The notes under the pieces: generated by a model | What the model was told of the DNA's origin: nothing | Databases searched by the model: none | What the model saw: the letters and a program-made list of their open reading frames with translations, nothing else | Part shown: in pieces, positions 33,611-41,797 of the stretch | Position numbering within the stretch: position 1 is the first letter of the stretch | How the letters are laid out: each line of letters begins with the position of its first letter | Assembly (NCBI RefSeq): GCF_900090265.1 | Contig: NZ_LT607752.1 | Location: 2,480,001 to 2,544,000 of the forward strand | Direction: 5' to 3' | DNA length: 64,000 bases | Origin: Micromonospora rifamycinica | GTDB lineage: Bacteria > Actinomycetota > Actinomycetes > Mycobacteriales > Micromonosporaceae | Translations under genes and position numbers: made by a program

Positions 33611-36295
33611 TCAGTTCTCCTCTCCGAGCCGGAGCACCTCGCCGAGGCGCATCCGACGGTTGTTCAGGGTCTCCACCGCCAGGGCGAAGCCCAGCGCGAC
33701 CGCGCCGAGCCCGACCGTGGCGGCGACCAGACCGGGCGCGAAGCCCACCCGTACCGCCGCGCCGCTGGTGAACGCGGCGAGCCCGAACAGCGGGGTGAGC
33801 AGCACCGGCAGCAACACCCCGACCAGCGCGCCGGTCAGCACCGACACCCCGACCAGCGGGGCCAGCTCCACCAGCAGCAGTCCCCGCCACTGCCGGCGGG
33901 ACAGGCCCAGGGTGCGCAGCCGGGACAGCACCGCACCCCGGGCGCGGGCCCCGGACAGCACGGTGAAGGCGATGGCGAGCAGCGCCAGCACCCCGCCGGC
34001 CACCGCACCGGCGGTGAATCCGAACGCCAGCAACCCGTTCGCACCGCCGCCGCCCAGCCGCAGCCGGGTCTGCGACCAGGTCTCCACCGCCACGCTCCGG
34101 GGCCGTTCCCGGCCGGTCACCGCGCCGCCGGTCTGGTAGCGCTGCTGTCCCTCGTCCCCGGCCTGACGCAACAGCCCCACGTCGAGCCGGTCGCCGGCGA
34201 GCAGGAAGCCGGTGGGCACCGGTGGACTGTTCCGTGCGGGCAGCGCCTGCCAGGGCAGCACCACGTACCGGTCGGTGTCCGGTCGGGCCAGCGGGAAGTC
34301 GGCGACGGTCCGGGCGGGCGTGAACTCGTACCGCTGGCCCTGCACGGTGACGAAGGCGGACCGCAGGCCGGCGGCGGACAGGTCGGCGGCGACCGCCGGG
34401 GAGACCACCGCCGGCAGCGGACCGGCGCCCGGTCGGGCGTCGCGCAGCGGGCCGGGCACCGGGACGTCCCGGCCGGCGGCCCGCACGGTGCGGTCCAACC
34501 CGGGGCCGTCGACCAGCAGCACGCTGGTGTCGCGCAGCCGGGAGTCGGTGCCGTCGGCATCGGTGGCCAGCCGCTGCGCCGGCTCGTCGGCCAGCCCGGC
34601 GACCGCCACGACCCCGGGCAGCCGCTCCAGCGCCGGGCCGGTGTCGGGGGCGAGCCGGTCCCCCCGGATCAGCGCGTCCGCCGGCACGGCCCGGGTGGCG
34701 ACGTCGTCCCGGGTGCTCTCGATGCCGGTGGCGACCACGGCGCAGAACGCGGCGGTGGCGACCGCGAGCACCACCACGACCAGCGGGGTGGCCGCCGCCG
34801 CCCGGCCGGCACGGGCCGTGCCCAGGAAGGCCACACTTCCCCGGGTACGCGCGGCGAGCCGCCCGGCCAGCCGCACCGGCCACGGGTACAGCCGCAGCGC
34901 CAGCACCGAGACGGCCACCGCGACCAGCGCCGGCACCGACACCAGCAGGGGGTCGATCTCGCCCGGGGTGAGGCCCCGCCGCCGCAGCAGCACCACCGCG
35001 AGCCCGGCCAGCAGCACCAGCGCGGCCTCCGTGGTGGCCCGCCGGGCCGACGGCCGCAGCCGGCCCAGGTCCCGCCGCCCGGTGACCCCGGACGGTACGG
35101 TCAGCGTCGCCACCGGCAACGCCAGGGTGACCAGGACGGTCGCGCCGACGGCGAGCGGCCCGGTGCCGCCCGGCGTACCGGGCAGCAGGGTGCCGAGCAG
35201 CCAGCCGAGCCCGGCGGCGGGCGGGACGACCAGCAGCGACTCGGCGAGGCTGCGCCGCAGGCCGGTGCCGACCCCGCCGCCCCGGGCGCGGATCAGCACG
35301 AACTCGGTGCGGCGGCGGCGCACGGCCGACGCGGCGGCCAGCACCACCAGCCCGGCCAGGGTGGCCAGCACCCCGGCGGCGATGACGGCGAGCACGGTCC
35401 GCGCCGAGTCGACCGCCCGGTCGAACGCGCGCAGCGGAACGTCGATCCCCTGGGTCACCTGCGGGAAGGCGTCGGCCCGGGCGAGCCGCTGCACGCCGTC
35501 GACGAACCGGTCGATCCGCCGGACGTCGATGGCCGCCGCGTCGAGCCGGTACCGCCAGCTGAACGACACCGCCCGCCCCTCGGCGGCCAGCCGGTCCAGC
35601 GCGCCGATGGCGACCACTCCGACCAGGACGAACGGCTCGGCGTCCCCCTCCGGCTCGATCACCTGCAGCACCGCGGGCAGGGCGTCCCAGCTGCCGTCGG
35701 CCGGGTCGACGGGACGGAACAGCCCCACCACGGTCAGCGGGACGGCCGGCTTCCCGGGGTCGGGGGCGGCGAGCAGGAGCCGGCTGCCGACCCGGAGCTG
35801 GAACCGGGCGGCGAGGTCGGCGGGCAGGACGACCTGCACCGGGGCGTCCCCGGCGGCCGACCCGTCCGGCCAGTGCCCGTCGACCAGGGTGGCCGTCGCC
35901 TCGATCCCGGGCATGGCGCGCAGGCCCAGCTCCACCAGGTGGTCGCCCCGGGTCAGGTCGGGGCCGGTGACCTGCTCGGCGGTGGTCTGCGCGGTGTACC
36001 AGCGGTCCGCCACGGCGGCCCGGACGTCGGCCGGCATCTGCTGCTGGAGCACGTCGAGCTGGCCCGCCTGGCTGCTCGCCGGTGGAGCACCGAGGAAGGG
36101 CGGAACGGTGTACGTGAGGTCGCGGCGGCCGGCGGGCTCGGCGGCGAGGTGCTCCCGCAGCCCCTGCTCGGCCAGCCGGTTGACCACCCTGGGCACCCCG
36201 CCGACCAGCAGGACGATCACCACTGTCAACACGGCCAGCAGCAGGAACTGCCCCCGGTGGGCGCGTACCCGGCGGATCACGGCGCCGATGCTCAT
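33611..36295 (-). CDS. FtsX-like ABC permease
   Basis: An 894-residue MacB/FtsX-family permease. An N-terminal anchor (FLLLAVLTVVIVLLVGGVPRVV) is followed by a large extracytoplasmic domain. Further hydrophobic clusters lie near 370-440, 480-560 and at the C-terminus (GGVLALLAIAFTVLSGARARGA, and LVELAPLVGVSVLTGALVGVLLPVLLTPLFG). Two FtsX modules are likely. It probably exports lipids, peptides or lipoproteins with the co-encoded ATPases. The start ATG is 43 bp after the upstream permease. No protease or toxin substrate is encoded nearby. Confidence 0.9.
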   Translation of the reverse strand: MSIGAVIRRVRAHRGQFLLLAVLTVVIVLLVGGVPRVVNRLAEQGLREHLAAEPAGRRDLTYTVPPFLGAPPASSQAGQLDVLQQQMPADVRAAVADRWYTAQTTAEQVTGPDLTRGDHLVELGLRAMPGIEATATLVDGHWPDGSAAGDAPVQVVLPADLAARFQLRVGSRLLLAAPDPGKPAVPLTVVGLFRPVDPADGSWDALPAVLQVIEPEGDAEPFVLVGVVAIGALDRLAAEGRAVSFSWRYRLDAAAIDVRRIDRFVDGVQRLARADAFPQVTQGIDVPLRAFDRAVDSARTVLAVIAAGVLATLAGLVVLAAASAVRRRRTEFVLIRARGGGVGTGLRRSLAESLLVVPPAAGLGWLLGTLLPGTPGGTGPLAVGATVLVTLALPVATLTVPSGVTGRRDLGRLRPSARRATTEAALVLLAGLAVVLLRRRGLTPGEIDPLLVSVPALVAVAVSVLALRLYPWPVRLAGRLAARTRGSVAFLGTARAGRAAAATPLVVVVLAVATAAFCAVVATGIESTRDDVATRAVPADALIRGDRLAPDTGPALERLPGVVAVAGLADEPAQRLATDADGTDSRLRDTSVLLVDGPGLDRTVRAAGRDVPVPGPLRDARPGAGPLPAVVSPAVAADLSAAGLRSAFVTVQGQRYEFTPARTVADFPLARPDTDRYVVLPWQALPARNSPPVPTGFLLAGDRLDVGLLRQAGDEGQQRYQTGGAVTGRERPRSVAVETWSQTRLRLGGGGANGLLAFGFTAGAVAGGVLALLAIAFTVLSGARARGAVLSRLRTLGLSRRQWRGLLLVELAPLVGVSVLTGALVGVLLPVLLTPLFGLAAFTSGAAVRVGFAPGLVAATVGLGAVALGFALAVETLNNRRMRLGEVLRLGEEN

Positions 36296-36338
36296 CGCTG
36301 GTCCTCCCCCGGGCGCGGCGGCCCGGTCGTCGGTGTCC

Positions 36339-39300
36339 TCACCGGTCGTCCCCGCCGCGCAGCCGGGCGACGGCGACCCGCTGCCGCAGGCCGGCGGCCA
36401 TCACCGCGCTGCCCGCCAGCGCGGCCAGCAGCAGCCCGGCCACGGTCACCCCGATCGGGGTCCAGGCCAGGGCGAACACCGGCTCGGGCACCGGCCGCCC
36501 GGCGGCCGGGGTGAGCACCACCAGCGGCGCCATGGTGGCCCCGACGGCCGCGCCGAGCAGCAGGCCGACCCCGACGCCGATCCCGGCCAGGAAGGTCTGC
36601 TCGGCGAGCAGCGCCCGCGCCAGCAGCCCGGGTGACGCGCCGAGGGTGTGCAGCACCGCGAACTCGCCGACCCGGTGCCGGGCGGTGGCCCAGACGTCCA
36701 CCACCAGGCCGACCAGGGCGAGCAGCACCGAGCCGAGGGCGGCGGCGAGCAGCCCCGTCCGGGCGCCCTGCCAGTACGGGTCGGCGGCGGCCACCACGGC
36801 GGCCTGCCGGCGGTCCAGCAGGGTCACCGCGGGCAGCGCCGCGGCGGCCCGGGTCGCCTCGGCCCGGCCGGCGGGGTCGACCCGCAGCCACCACTCGGGC
36901 ACCGGCCGGACGGTGCCGGAGTCGCGGATCAGCCAGTCGGTCGCGGCGGGCAGGTCGAGCAGCACCCCGTCCCCGGCGGTGGCGGGCAGCGCGGTCACCT
37001 CGCCGACCAGCCGGACCGGCAGCGACACCCCGGACAGCGCCAGCACCACGGTCTCCCCGGGGCGCACGTTGAGCGCGGCCCGCACGGCCGGGGTCATCAG
37101 CGCCGGCACGGCGGCGTTCGGGCCGTCCGGCACCACCGCGAAGCGGGACGACGGCTGGAACGCGTACCGGCCGCCCGCGACGAGCCCGACCTGGTGGTCG
37201 GCGGTCAGCCCGGCACCGGTGACCGTGACGGTGCTCTGCTCGGCGGGTTCGGCGGCGACCACCCGCCACCGGCCGGTCAGCGCGACGGGGGTCGACCGGG
37301 TGTCCGGGCCGACGGCGCGCAGGTCGCGTACCTGGAGCGCGTATCCGCTGCCGGCCGCGTCCCCGCCGTCGGCCTCGAAGCCGACCAGGCGCAGCCCGCC
37401 GCCGGCCGGCAGGTCGACGGTGAACGCGACGGCCCGCCCGTCGCTGCCGGCGCTGGCCGCCGGCAGCCGGTAGGCCAGCCCGTCGTCGCGGGTGAGCAGC
37501 ACCGCCACCGCGATCCGGTGCGGGCCGACCGGCTGCGCGACGGGGGTGCGGACGGTACCGGCGAGGCGGCCGGCGGCGGCCGGCAGCGGCACCCCGGCGG
37601 CCGGTCCCCGGGCGGCGGCCAGCGGGGGGAACAGCTCCCGGGCGGGCCGGTCGGCGAGCCGGTCGCTGAACGTCACCACGTCGGCAGCGTGCGCGGTGTC
37701 CAGGCCCAGCACGGTGGCCTGCCGGTCGTCCCGGCCGACCCGGACGTCGTCCCGCCAGGCCGGCAGCGCCCGGTCGATTCCGGGCAGCGCGGCGAGCGCG
37801 GCGGCCCGGTCGACGGGGGCGACCCCGGTGCGCTCGACCAGCCGCAGGTCCGCGCCGACGGTGTGGTCGGCCTGGTCCGTCTGGGACCGTTCCCCGGTGG
37901 CGACGAGGGACCAGGCCAGGGTGCTGCCGCCGACGGCGAGGGCGAGCAGCAGCACCGGTCCGGCGTGCGGACGCCGACCGGCCTGCCACATCCCGAAGAT
38001 GGTCGCGGTCCACGGTCGCCGGTCGACGAACCGCTCGGCGAACCGGGTGGCCGGCGGGAGCAGCCGCAGCGCCACCACGGCTCCGGCCAGCACCCCGAGC
38101 GTCGGGGCGGCCACCAGCAGCGGGTCGACGCCGAGGTCGTTGCCGGCACCGGCCAGCGGGGAGGAGTAACTCCGCAGCTGCACCCAGGCCAGCACGGCGA
38201 AGGCGACCAGGGCCAGGTCGAGGCCGGCTCGGCTGATCGTGCCGGTCCGGTCGGGCCGGGACCGGGCGGCCAGGTCGCCCACGTAGCTGTCCGCGCCCCG
38301 CAGGGTGGGCGCGACCATGGCGACGAGGCAGCCGACGGCGGTGGCCAACGCCACCGCCCAGACCCCGCCACGGCCGGCGCCGGCCAGGTCGACCGGACCG
38401 TCGGCGGCGAGCCGGTGCAGCGCCCCACCGGCGAGCAGCGGCCCGAGCAGGGCGGCCGGGACGACCACCAGGGTCGCCTCCCGGGCGGCCAGGCCGGCGA
38501 GTTGGCGGCGGGCCGCGCCTCTCGCCCGCAGCAGGGCGGTCTGGGCGCGGCGGTCCTCGTGCAGCAGGGCGGCGATCAGCACCAGCGCGTACCCGCCGAG
38601 GACCACGATCAGCAGCAGCGGGGTGGCCAGGGCCGAGCGGCCGGCCAGGTCGGCCCGGCCGATCCGGTCGATCAGCCGGTCCAGCGCGGTCACCGCCTGC
38701 GCGGAGGAGCCCAGCCCGGCCGCCTCGGGGACCTCGGTCGCGGCGGTGGTGATCGCCCGGCGCAGCGCGGGCAGCCGGTCCGCCCCGACGGCGGCCAGGT
38801 CGGGGGCGACCACCCAGGCGGCGGAGACCGAGCCGGGGAAGGTGGCCGCGAAATCGGCCGGATCGAGCACGAACGGCCCGTGGGCGGCGTCGGCCTCCGC
38901 GGTGGTGCCGAGCCCGGGGGCGAGCCGCCAGTACGGGTCGGCCGGGTCGCGGGGCCGCCAGGTGCCGGAGATCAGCACCTCGGTACGCCGGTCGGCGCTG
39001 CGGTCGCGCATCGGCACCCGGTCGCCGGCCTTCAGGCCCAGCGCACCGGCGGCCCTCTCCGGCAGGGTGGCCTGGAGCGGGCCGGCCCCGGGGGTCGGCC
39101 AGCCGCCGTCGACGAGGTCGGCGTGCCGGGGCAGGTCGTCCAGGGTGGCCAGGGTGGCGAAGATCGGGTCGGTTCCGGTGCGGACGACGGGGCCGAGGTC
39201 GCCGGTGAGTTCCCGGCCGGTGCCATAGCGGGCGGCGACCACCCGGATCGGAGTGCCCGCGAGGGCGGTGCGGAACCCGTCCCGGACGGCCCGGTCCCGG

Positions 39301-39518
39301 TCGGCGTACTCGGCCGTGTCGCGCCCGCCGGAGCCGCTGACCAGCAGGCTGCGTTCCTCGACGGGGGCGGCGGTGACCAGCGCCCGCTGGCCGGCGTCGA
39401 CGGCCCGCCGGTTGTAGTCGGCCAGCCCGGTGACCAGGGCGACCGCGACCAGCGCGGCGGCCACCGCCGCGAGCAGCAGGCCGCGGGCCTCGCGGGCCCG
39501 CCTCCACACCAGCTTCAT
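36339..39518 (-). CDS. Large FtsX-like ABC permease
   Basis: A 1059-residue permease, first gene of the exporter operon. The membrane anchor (LLLAAVAAALVAVALVTGL) is followed by a long extracytoplasmic region, several transmembrane clusters (LLLIVVLGGYALVLIAALLHEDRRAQTALLRARGA; LLAAALGSVLLALVGLVVDVWATARHRVGEFAVLHTLGASPG) and a C-terminal FtsX module. It is homologous in layout to its neighbour and may pair with it. The ATG at 39518 has GGGGAGGCGACACG upstream; a longer upstream frame is not supported. Confidence 0.9.
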   Translation of the reverse strand: MKLVWRRAREARGLLLAAVAAALVAVALVTGLADYNRRAVDAGQRALVTAAPVEERSLLVSGSGGRDTAEYADRDRAVRDGFRTALAGTPIRVVAARYGTGRELTGDLGPVVRTGTDPIFATLATLDDLPRHADLVDGGWPTPGAGPLQATLPERAAGALGLKAGDRVPMRDRSADRRTEVLISGTWRPRDPADPYWRLAPGLGTTAEADAAHGPFVLDPADFAATFPGSVSAAWVVAPDLAAVGADRLPALRRAITTAATEVPEAAGLGSSAQAVTALDRLIDRIGRADLAGRSALATPLLLIVVLGGYALVLIAALLHEDRRAQTALLRARGAARRQLAGLAAREATLVVVPAALLGPLLAGGALHRLAADGPVDLAGAGRGGVWAVALATAVGCLVAMVAPTLRGADSYVGDLAARSRPDRTGTISRAGLDLALVAFAVLAWVQLRSYSSPLAGAGNDLGVDPLLVAAPTLGVLAGAVVALRLLPPATRFAERFVDRRPWTATIFGMWQAGRRPHAGPVLLLALAVGGSTLAWSLVATGERSQTDQADHTVGADLRLVERTGVAPVDRAAALAALPGIDRALPAWRDDVRVGRDDRQATVLGLDTAHAADVVTFSDRLADRPARELFPPLAAARGPAAGVPLPAAAGRLAGTVRTPVAQPVGPHRIAVAVLLTRDDGLAYRLPAASAGSDGRAVAFTVDLPAGGGLRLVGFEADGGDAAGSGYALQVRDLRAVGPDTRSTPVALTGRWRVVAAEPAEQSTVTVTGAGLTADHQVGLVAGGRYAFQPSSRFAVVPDGPNAAVPALMTPAVRAALNVRPGETVVLALSGVSLPVRLVGEVTALPATAGDGVLLDLPAATDWLIRDSGTVRPVPEWWLRVDPAGRAEATRAAAALPAVTLLDRRQAAVVAAADPYWQGARTGLLAAALGSVLLALVGLVVDVWATARHRVGEFAVLHTLGASPGLLARALLAEQTFLAGIGVGVGLLLGAAVGATMAPLVVLTPAAGRPVPEPVFALAWTPIGVTVAGLLLAALAGSAVMAAGLRQRVAVARLRGGDDR

Positions 39519-39665
39519 CGTGTCGCCTCCCCGGGACCGGCCCCGGGTCGGGCCGACGGAGAGCAAGAGCGCCGACCCGACGGGAAAGGTTGGCACCCGT
39601 TACGTGATCGTTACTCTGACGCCCCCTGGTTGGCCGGCCGGTGGTGATCTGGTGGGATCGGCGGC

Positions 39666-39959
39666 ATGGAAACCGCGCTCGTCCTGTCGACCGTCGCCCT
39701 CGTGCTGGCCCTGCTGGCGCAGTTCCCCCGCCGGGACGACCGCGGCGCCGTGTCGTTCCGGCTGACGGAGATCGAGCGGCGGCAGCGGCTGATCATGGAT
39801 CATCTCGGCATCGTGGACCGGGGGCCGGCGCTGCCCGGGGTGCGGGAACACCTGGCCCGGGGCGACAAGATCAAGGCGATCAAGGCGTACCGGGAGGCGA
39901 CCGGCACGGATCTGCGTACCGCCAAGGAGGCGGTCGAGGCGATCGCCGCCGGCCGCTGA
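39666..39959 (+). CDS. Membrane-anchored ribosomal L7/L12 C-terminal-like protein
   Basis: A 97-residue protein. An N-terminal transmembrane helix (TALVLSTVALVLALLAQFP) is joined by a linker to a domain resembling the L7/L12 C-terminal fold (GVREHLARGDKIKAIKAYREATGTDLRTAKEAVEAIAA). In ribosomes this domain recruits GTPase factors. Membrane-tethered paralogues of unknown function occur in actinobacteria. It is divergent from the ABC operon. Confidence 0.82.
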   Translation: METALVLSTVALVLALLAQFPRRDDRGAVSFRLTEIERRQRLIMDHLGIVDRGPALPGVREHLARGDKIKAIKAYREATGTDLRTAKEAVEAIAAGR

Positions 39960-40026
39960 CCGGGCCACCTCGAGGGCAAACCGCGACGTCGCCCCGCTCC
40001 GACTCGAGACGTGCGATTATCGCACC

Positions 40027-40749
40027 ATGGCCGGGGAGCAGCAGGACTGGCGTCGCATCGGTGAGCAGGTACGGCTGGCCCGCCTGTCGATGGGCGTGTC
40101 ACAGCAGGAGCTCGCCGACGGGGTGGGCCTCGACCGAACCATGCTCGCCAAGATCGAGGCCGGCACCCGACGCCTGGACGGCGTCGAGCTGGCCCGCCTG
40201 TCCCGCATGCTCAAGGTGTCCATGGAATACCTGATCGAGCCCCGACCAGCGGTGCTGTCGCACCGGACCGCCCTGTTGACCGAAGAGACCGACACCGCGG
40301 CCGCCCGATCGTCCGAACGGCTGGAGATCGCTCTGGTGCAGTGGCTGCACAACGTGCAGCAACTCGTCGACCTCGGCGTGCTGCGCAGCGGACCACCACT
40401 GCGGTACCCCGGCACGGTGGCGTCCGAAGCCGACGGGCGGACTGCCGCCCGGTGGCTACGACAGGAAACCGGCCTGGGGACCGCACCGATCGACAGCATC
40501 GTGAACCTCTGTGAGCGGTCCGGGCAGTGGGTACTCGTCACCGACCTACCGGGTGACGGCGCGTCGCTCGTCGTAGTCGGCCCGCTCAGTCCTTCGTCAG
40601 CTCCGGTCGGTGCTCGCGGATCCACGCCTCGACGTCGGCCTTCCGCCAGACCTTGCCCATCGCCAGCACGGCTACGGGTTCCGGGAAGTTCCGCTGGTTG
40701 GCGATCACGGACGCGCGCTGCCGGGAGACGTTCCCGAGCATCGTCCTGA
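40027..40749 (+). CDS. XRE-family regulator, apparently truncated before an ImmA/IrrE domain
   Basis: Residues 10-70 form an XRE helix-turn-helix (IGEQVRLARLSMGVSQQELADGVGLDRTMLAKIEAGTRRLDGVELARLSRML). A linker region then runs to DLPGDGASLVVV (about residue 185). In related actinobacterial proteins this is followed by an ImmA/IrrE-like HExxH peptidase. Here it changes abruptly at about 40585 into a Ser/Pro/Arg-rich tail that lies antisense to the AlpA-like gene. The last 50 residues are therefore probably not native, and the gene looks cut by a deletion or insertion. GATTAT (40015-40020) could be a leaderless -10. Confidence 0.75.
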   Translation: MAGEQQDWRRIGEQVRLARLSMGVSQQELADGVGLDRTMLAKIEAGTRRLDGVELARLSRMLKVSMEYLIEPRPAVLSHRTALLTEETDTAAARSSERLEIALVQWLHNVQQLVDLGVLRSGPPLRYPGTVASEADGRTAARWLRQETGLGTAPIDSIVNLCERSGQWVLVTDLPGDGASLVVVGPLSPSSAPVGARGSTPRRRPSARPCPSPARLRVPGSSAGWRSRTRAAGRRSRASS

Positions 40750-40774
40750 TCTCCGACACGCCAACGAGGTCCAC
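40586..40774 (-). CDS. Small AlpA/excisionase-like HTH protein
   Basis: A 62-residue protein starting at GTG 40774: VDLVGVSEIRTMLGNVSRQRASVIANQRNFPEPVAVLAMGKVWRKADVEAWIREHRPELTKD. The SEIRTMLGNVSRQ helix-turn-helix and the VWRKADVEAWI wing match MerR-like AlpA/HTH_17 proteins, typical phage or mobile-element regulators and excisionases. It lies inside the tail of the truncated XRE gene on the opposite strand. No integrase is nearby, so it may be a remnant or a host-coopted regulator. Confidence 0.72.
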   Translation of the reverse strand: MDLVGVSEIRTMLGNVSRQRASVIANQRNFPEPVAVLAMGKVWRKADVEAWIREHRPELTKD

Positions 40775-40859
40775 AGGTTGACGATGGCAGCATGAAGCCC
40801 ACTCGACTCCGACAACTACGCAGACTGTTGACACAGACAACGAACAGCACGACGATGGC

Positions 40860-41366
40860 GTGGTGACCAAGCCGAACCTTTCGCCTGTTCATGACCGGAA
40901 GCCACGGCCCCGGGCCGCCCACCAGCCGATGCGTCCGCTCTGGCGGTGCCGGACGTGTGCCGCACCCTGGCCGTGCCAACCCGCCCGACTACTACTGACC
41001 AGGGAGTACCGACGGGACCGGGTGGCGCTCTCGATCTACCTGGCCAGCCAGTTGTTCGAGGCCACCGCCGACCTGGTGCGGCTCAACCCGCACCCGGCCC
41101 CGTCCCCGACGGAACTGTTCGACCGCTTCCTGGCCTGGACGGCCCGGCCACCCGCCCGAGCCGCGAGCGCACCCACGCCAGCCGACGAGCACGGTCCGAA
41201 CCCGGGCCGCAACCCGGGCCCGAGCCCGGAACACGAACCGGAACCCGCTCCGGGACCTGAAACCCACCCTGGAGCGGAATGCCGATCCGAGGCCGAAGCC
41301 GACCGGATGCCCACACCGGCCGCGAGTGGGGATCGTGGGGACGACCGGGTTCCGGAAGCTATTTGA
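40860..41366 (+). CDS. CxxC-motif protein with Pro/Glu-rich tail
   Basis: A 168-residue protein. The N-terminal half (PLWRCRTCAAPWPCQPARLLLTREYRRDRVALSIYLASQLFEATADL, then FDRFLAWT) matches a small actinobacterial family often found beside XRE regulators and sometimes labelled flavin reductase without clear support. Three cysteines (CRTC, then C) could bind zinc. The tail from residue about 105 is low-complexity Pro/Glu/Gly, probably disordered. GTG codons at 40860 and 40863 are both possible starts. Its end overlaps the convergent small membrane gene by eight bases. Confidence 0.65.
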   Translation: MVTKPNLSPVHDRKPRPRAAHQPMRPLWRCRTCAAPWPCQPARLLLTREYRRDRVALSIYLASQLFEATADLVRLNPHPAPSPTELFDRFLAWTARPPARAASAPTPADEHGPNPGRNPGPSPEHEPEPAPGPETHPGAECRSEAEADRMPTPAASGDRGDDRVPEAI

Positions 41367-41514
41367 CGAGCAGGGTCAGCAGTCCGGTGAGCGCGACGAG
41401 CACCGCCGCCACCCCGGTGAGCACGGCCGGCAGGATCTTGAGGTATTCCAGGATCACCGAATGCTGGCCCCGGGTTCCGCCGATCCGCTGCGTTTTCCTC
41501 GTCGTGGCCGCCAT
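41359..41514 (-). CDS. Small single-TM membrane protein
   Basis: A 51-residue peptide, MAATTRKTQRIGG near the start and a hydrophobic C-terminal helix ILPAVLTGVAAVLVALTGLLTLLVK. A short basic head and one transmembrane helix are evident. No family is recognised. GGGG lies seven bases before the ATG. A 14-bp palindrome lies about 70 bp upstream and may regulate it. Small size makes it provisional. Confidence 0.5.
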   Translation of the reverse strand: MAATTRKTQRIGGTRGQHSVILEYLKILPAVLTGVAAVLVALTGLLTLLVK

Positions 41515-41583
41515 GGTGAAACCCCTGTCCGGTACGCGTGCCCGGTCGGATGCGTCGGAGCCGGTCGACCCCACCATTGACCG

Positions 41584-41597
41584 AGGGCATATGCCCT
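41584..41597. promoter_or_regulatory. 14-bp perfect palindrome
   Basis: AGGGCATATGCCCT lies in an AT-richer stretch of about 280 bp (41515-41797), between the small membrane gene and the LigD-type polymerase stop. It is a candidate operator for the leftward small membrane gene. No other gene is seen in this stretch. Confidence 0.45.
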
Positions 41598-41797
41598 GGT
41601 CATACGAGTGCAGCCACCTTCCGCGCAGCCCACCTTTCATATTCGACCGTAGGCGCGACAACGGTACGAGCGCAATCATCAGTACCGGAAAGAGTGCGGA
41701 GGAAAGCAATTTTCACACGTGGGAGTGGCATCGTACGCACACGATTCGCACCCCCTGGCGGCACGTCGGGATAACGACGACCGCCGGCATTCCGGGC

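Noticed and set aside
33329..36514. A 1061-codon rightward open frame across the second permease and ATPase
   Set aside because: Low-complexity antisense shadow; it crosses the boundary of two well-supported leftward genes.
36648..39647. A 999-codon rightward open frame antisense to the large FtsX permease
   Set aside because: Its Gly/Gln/Arg-rich sequence is typical of the antisense frame in high-GC DNA. The leftward frame has real TM helices and a ribosome site.
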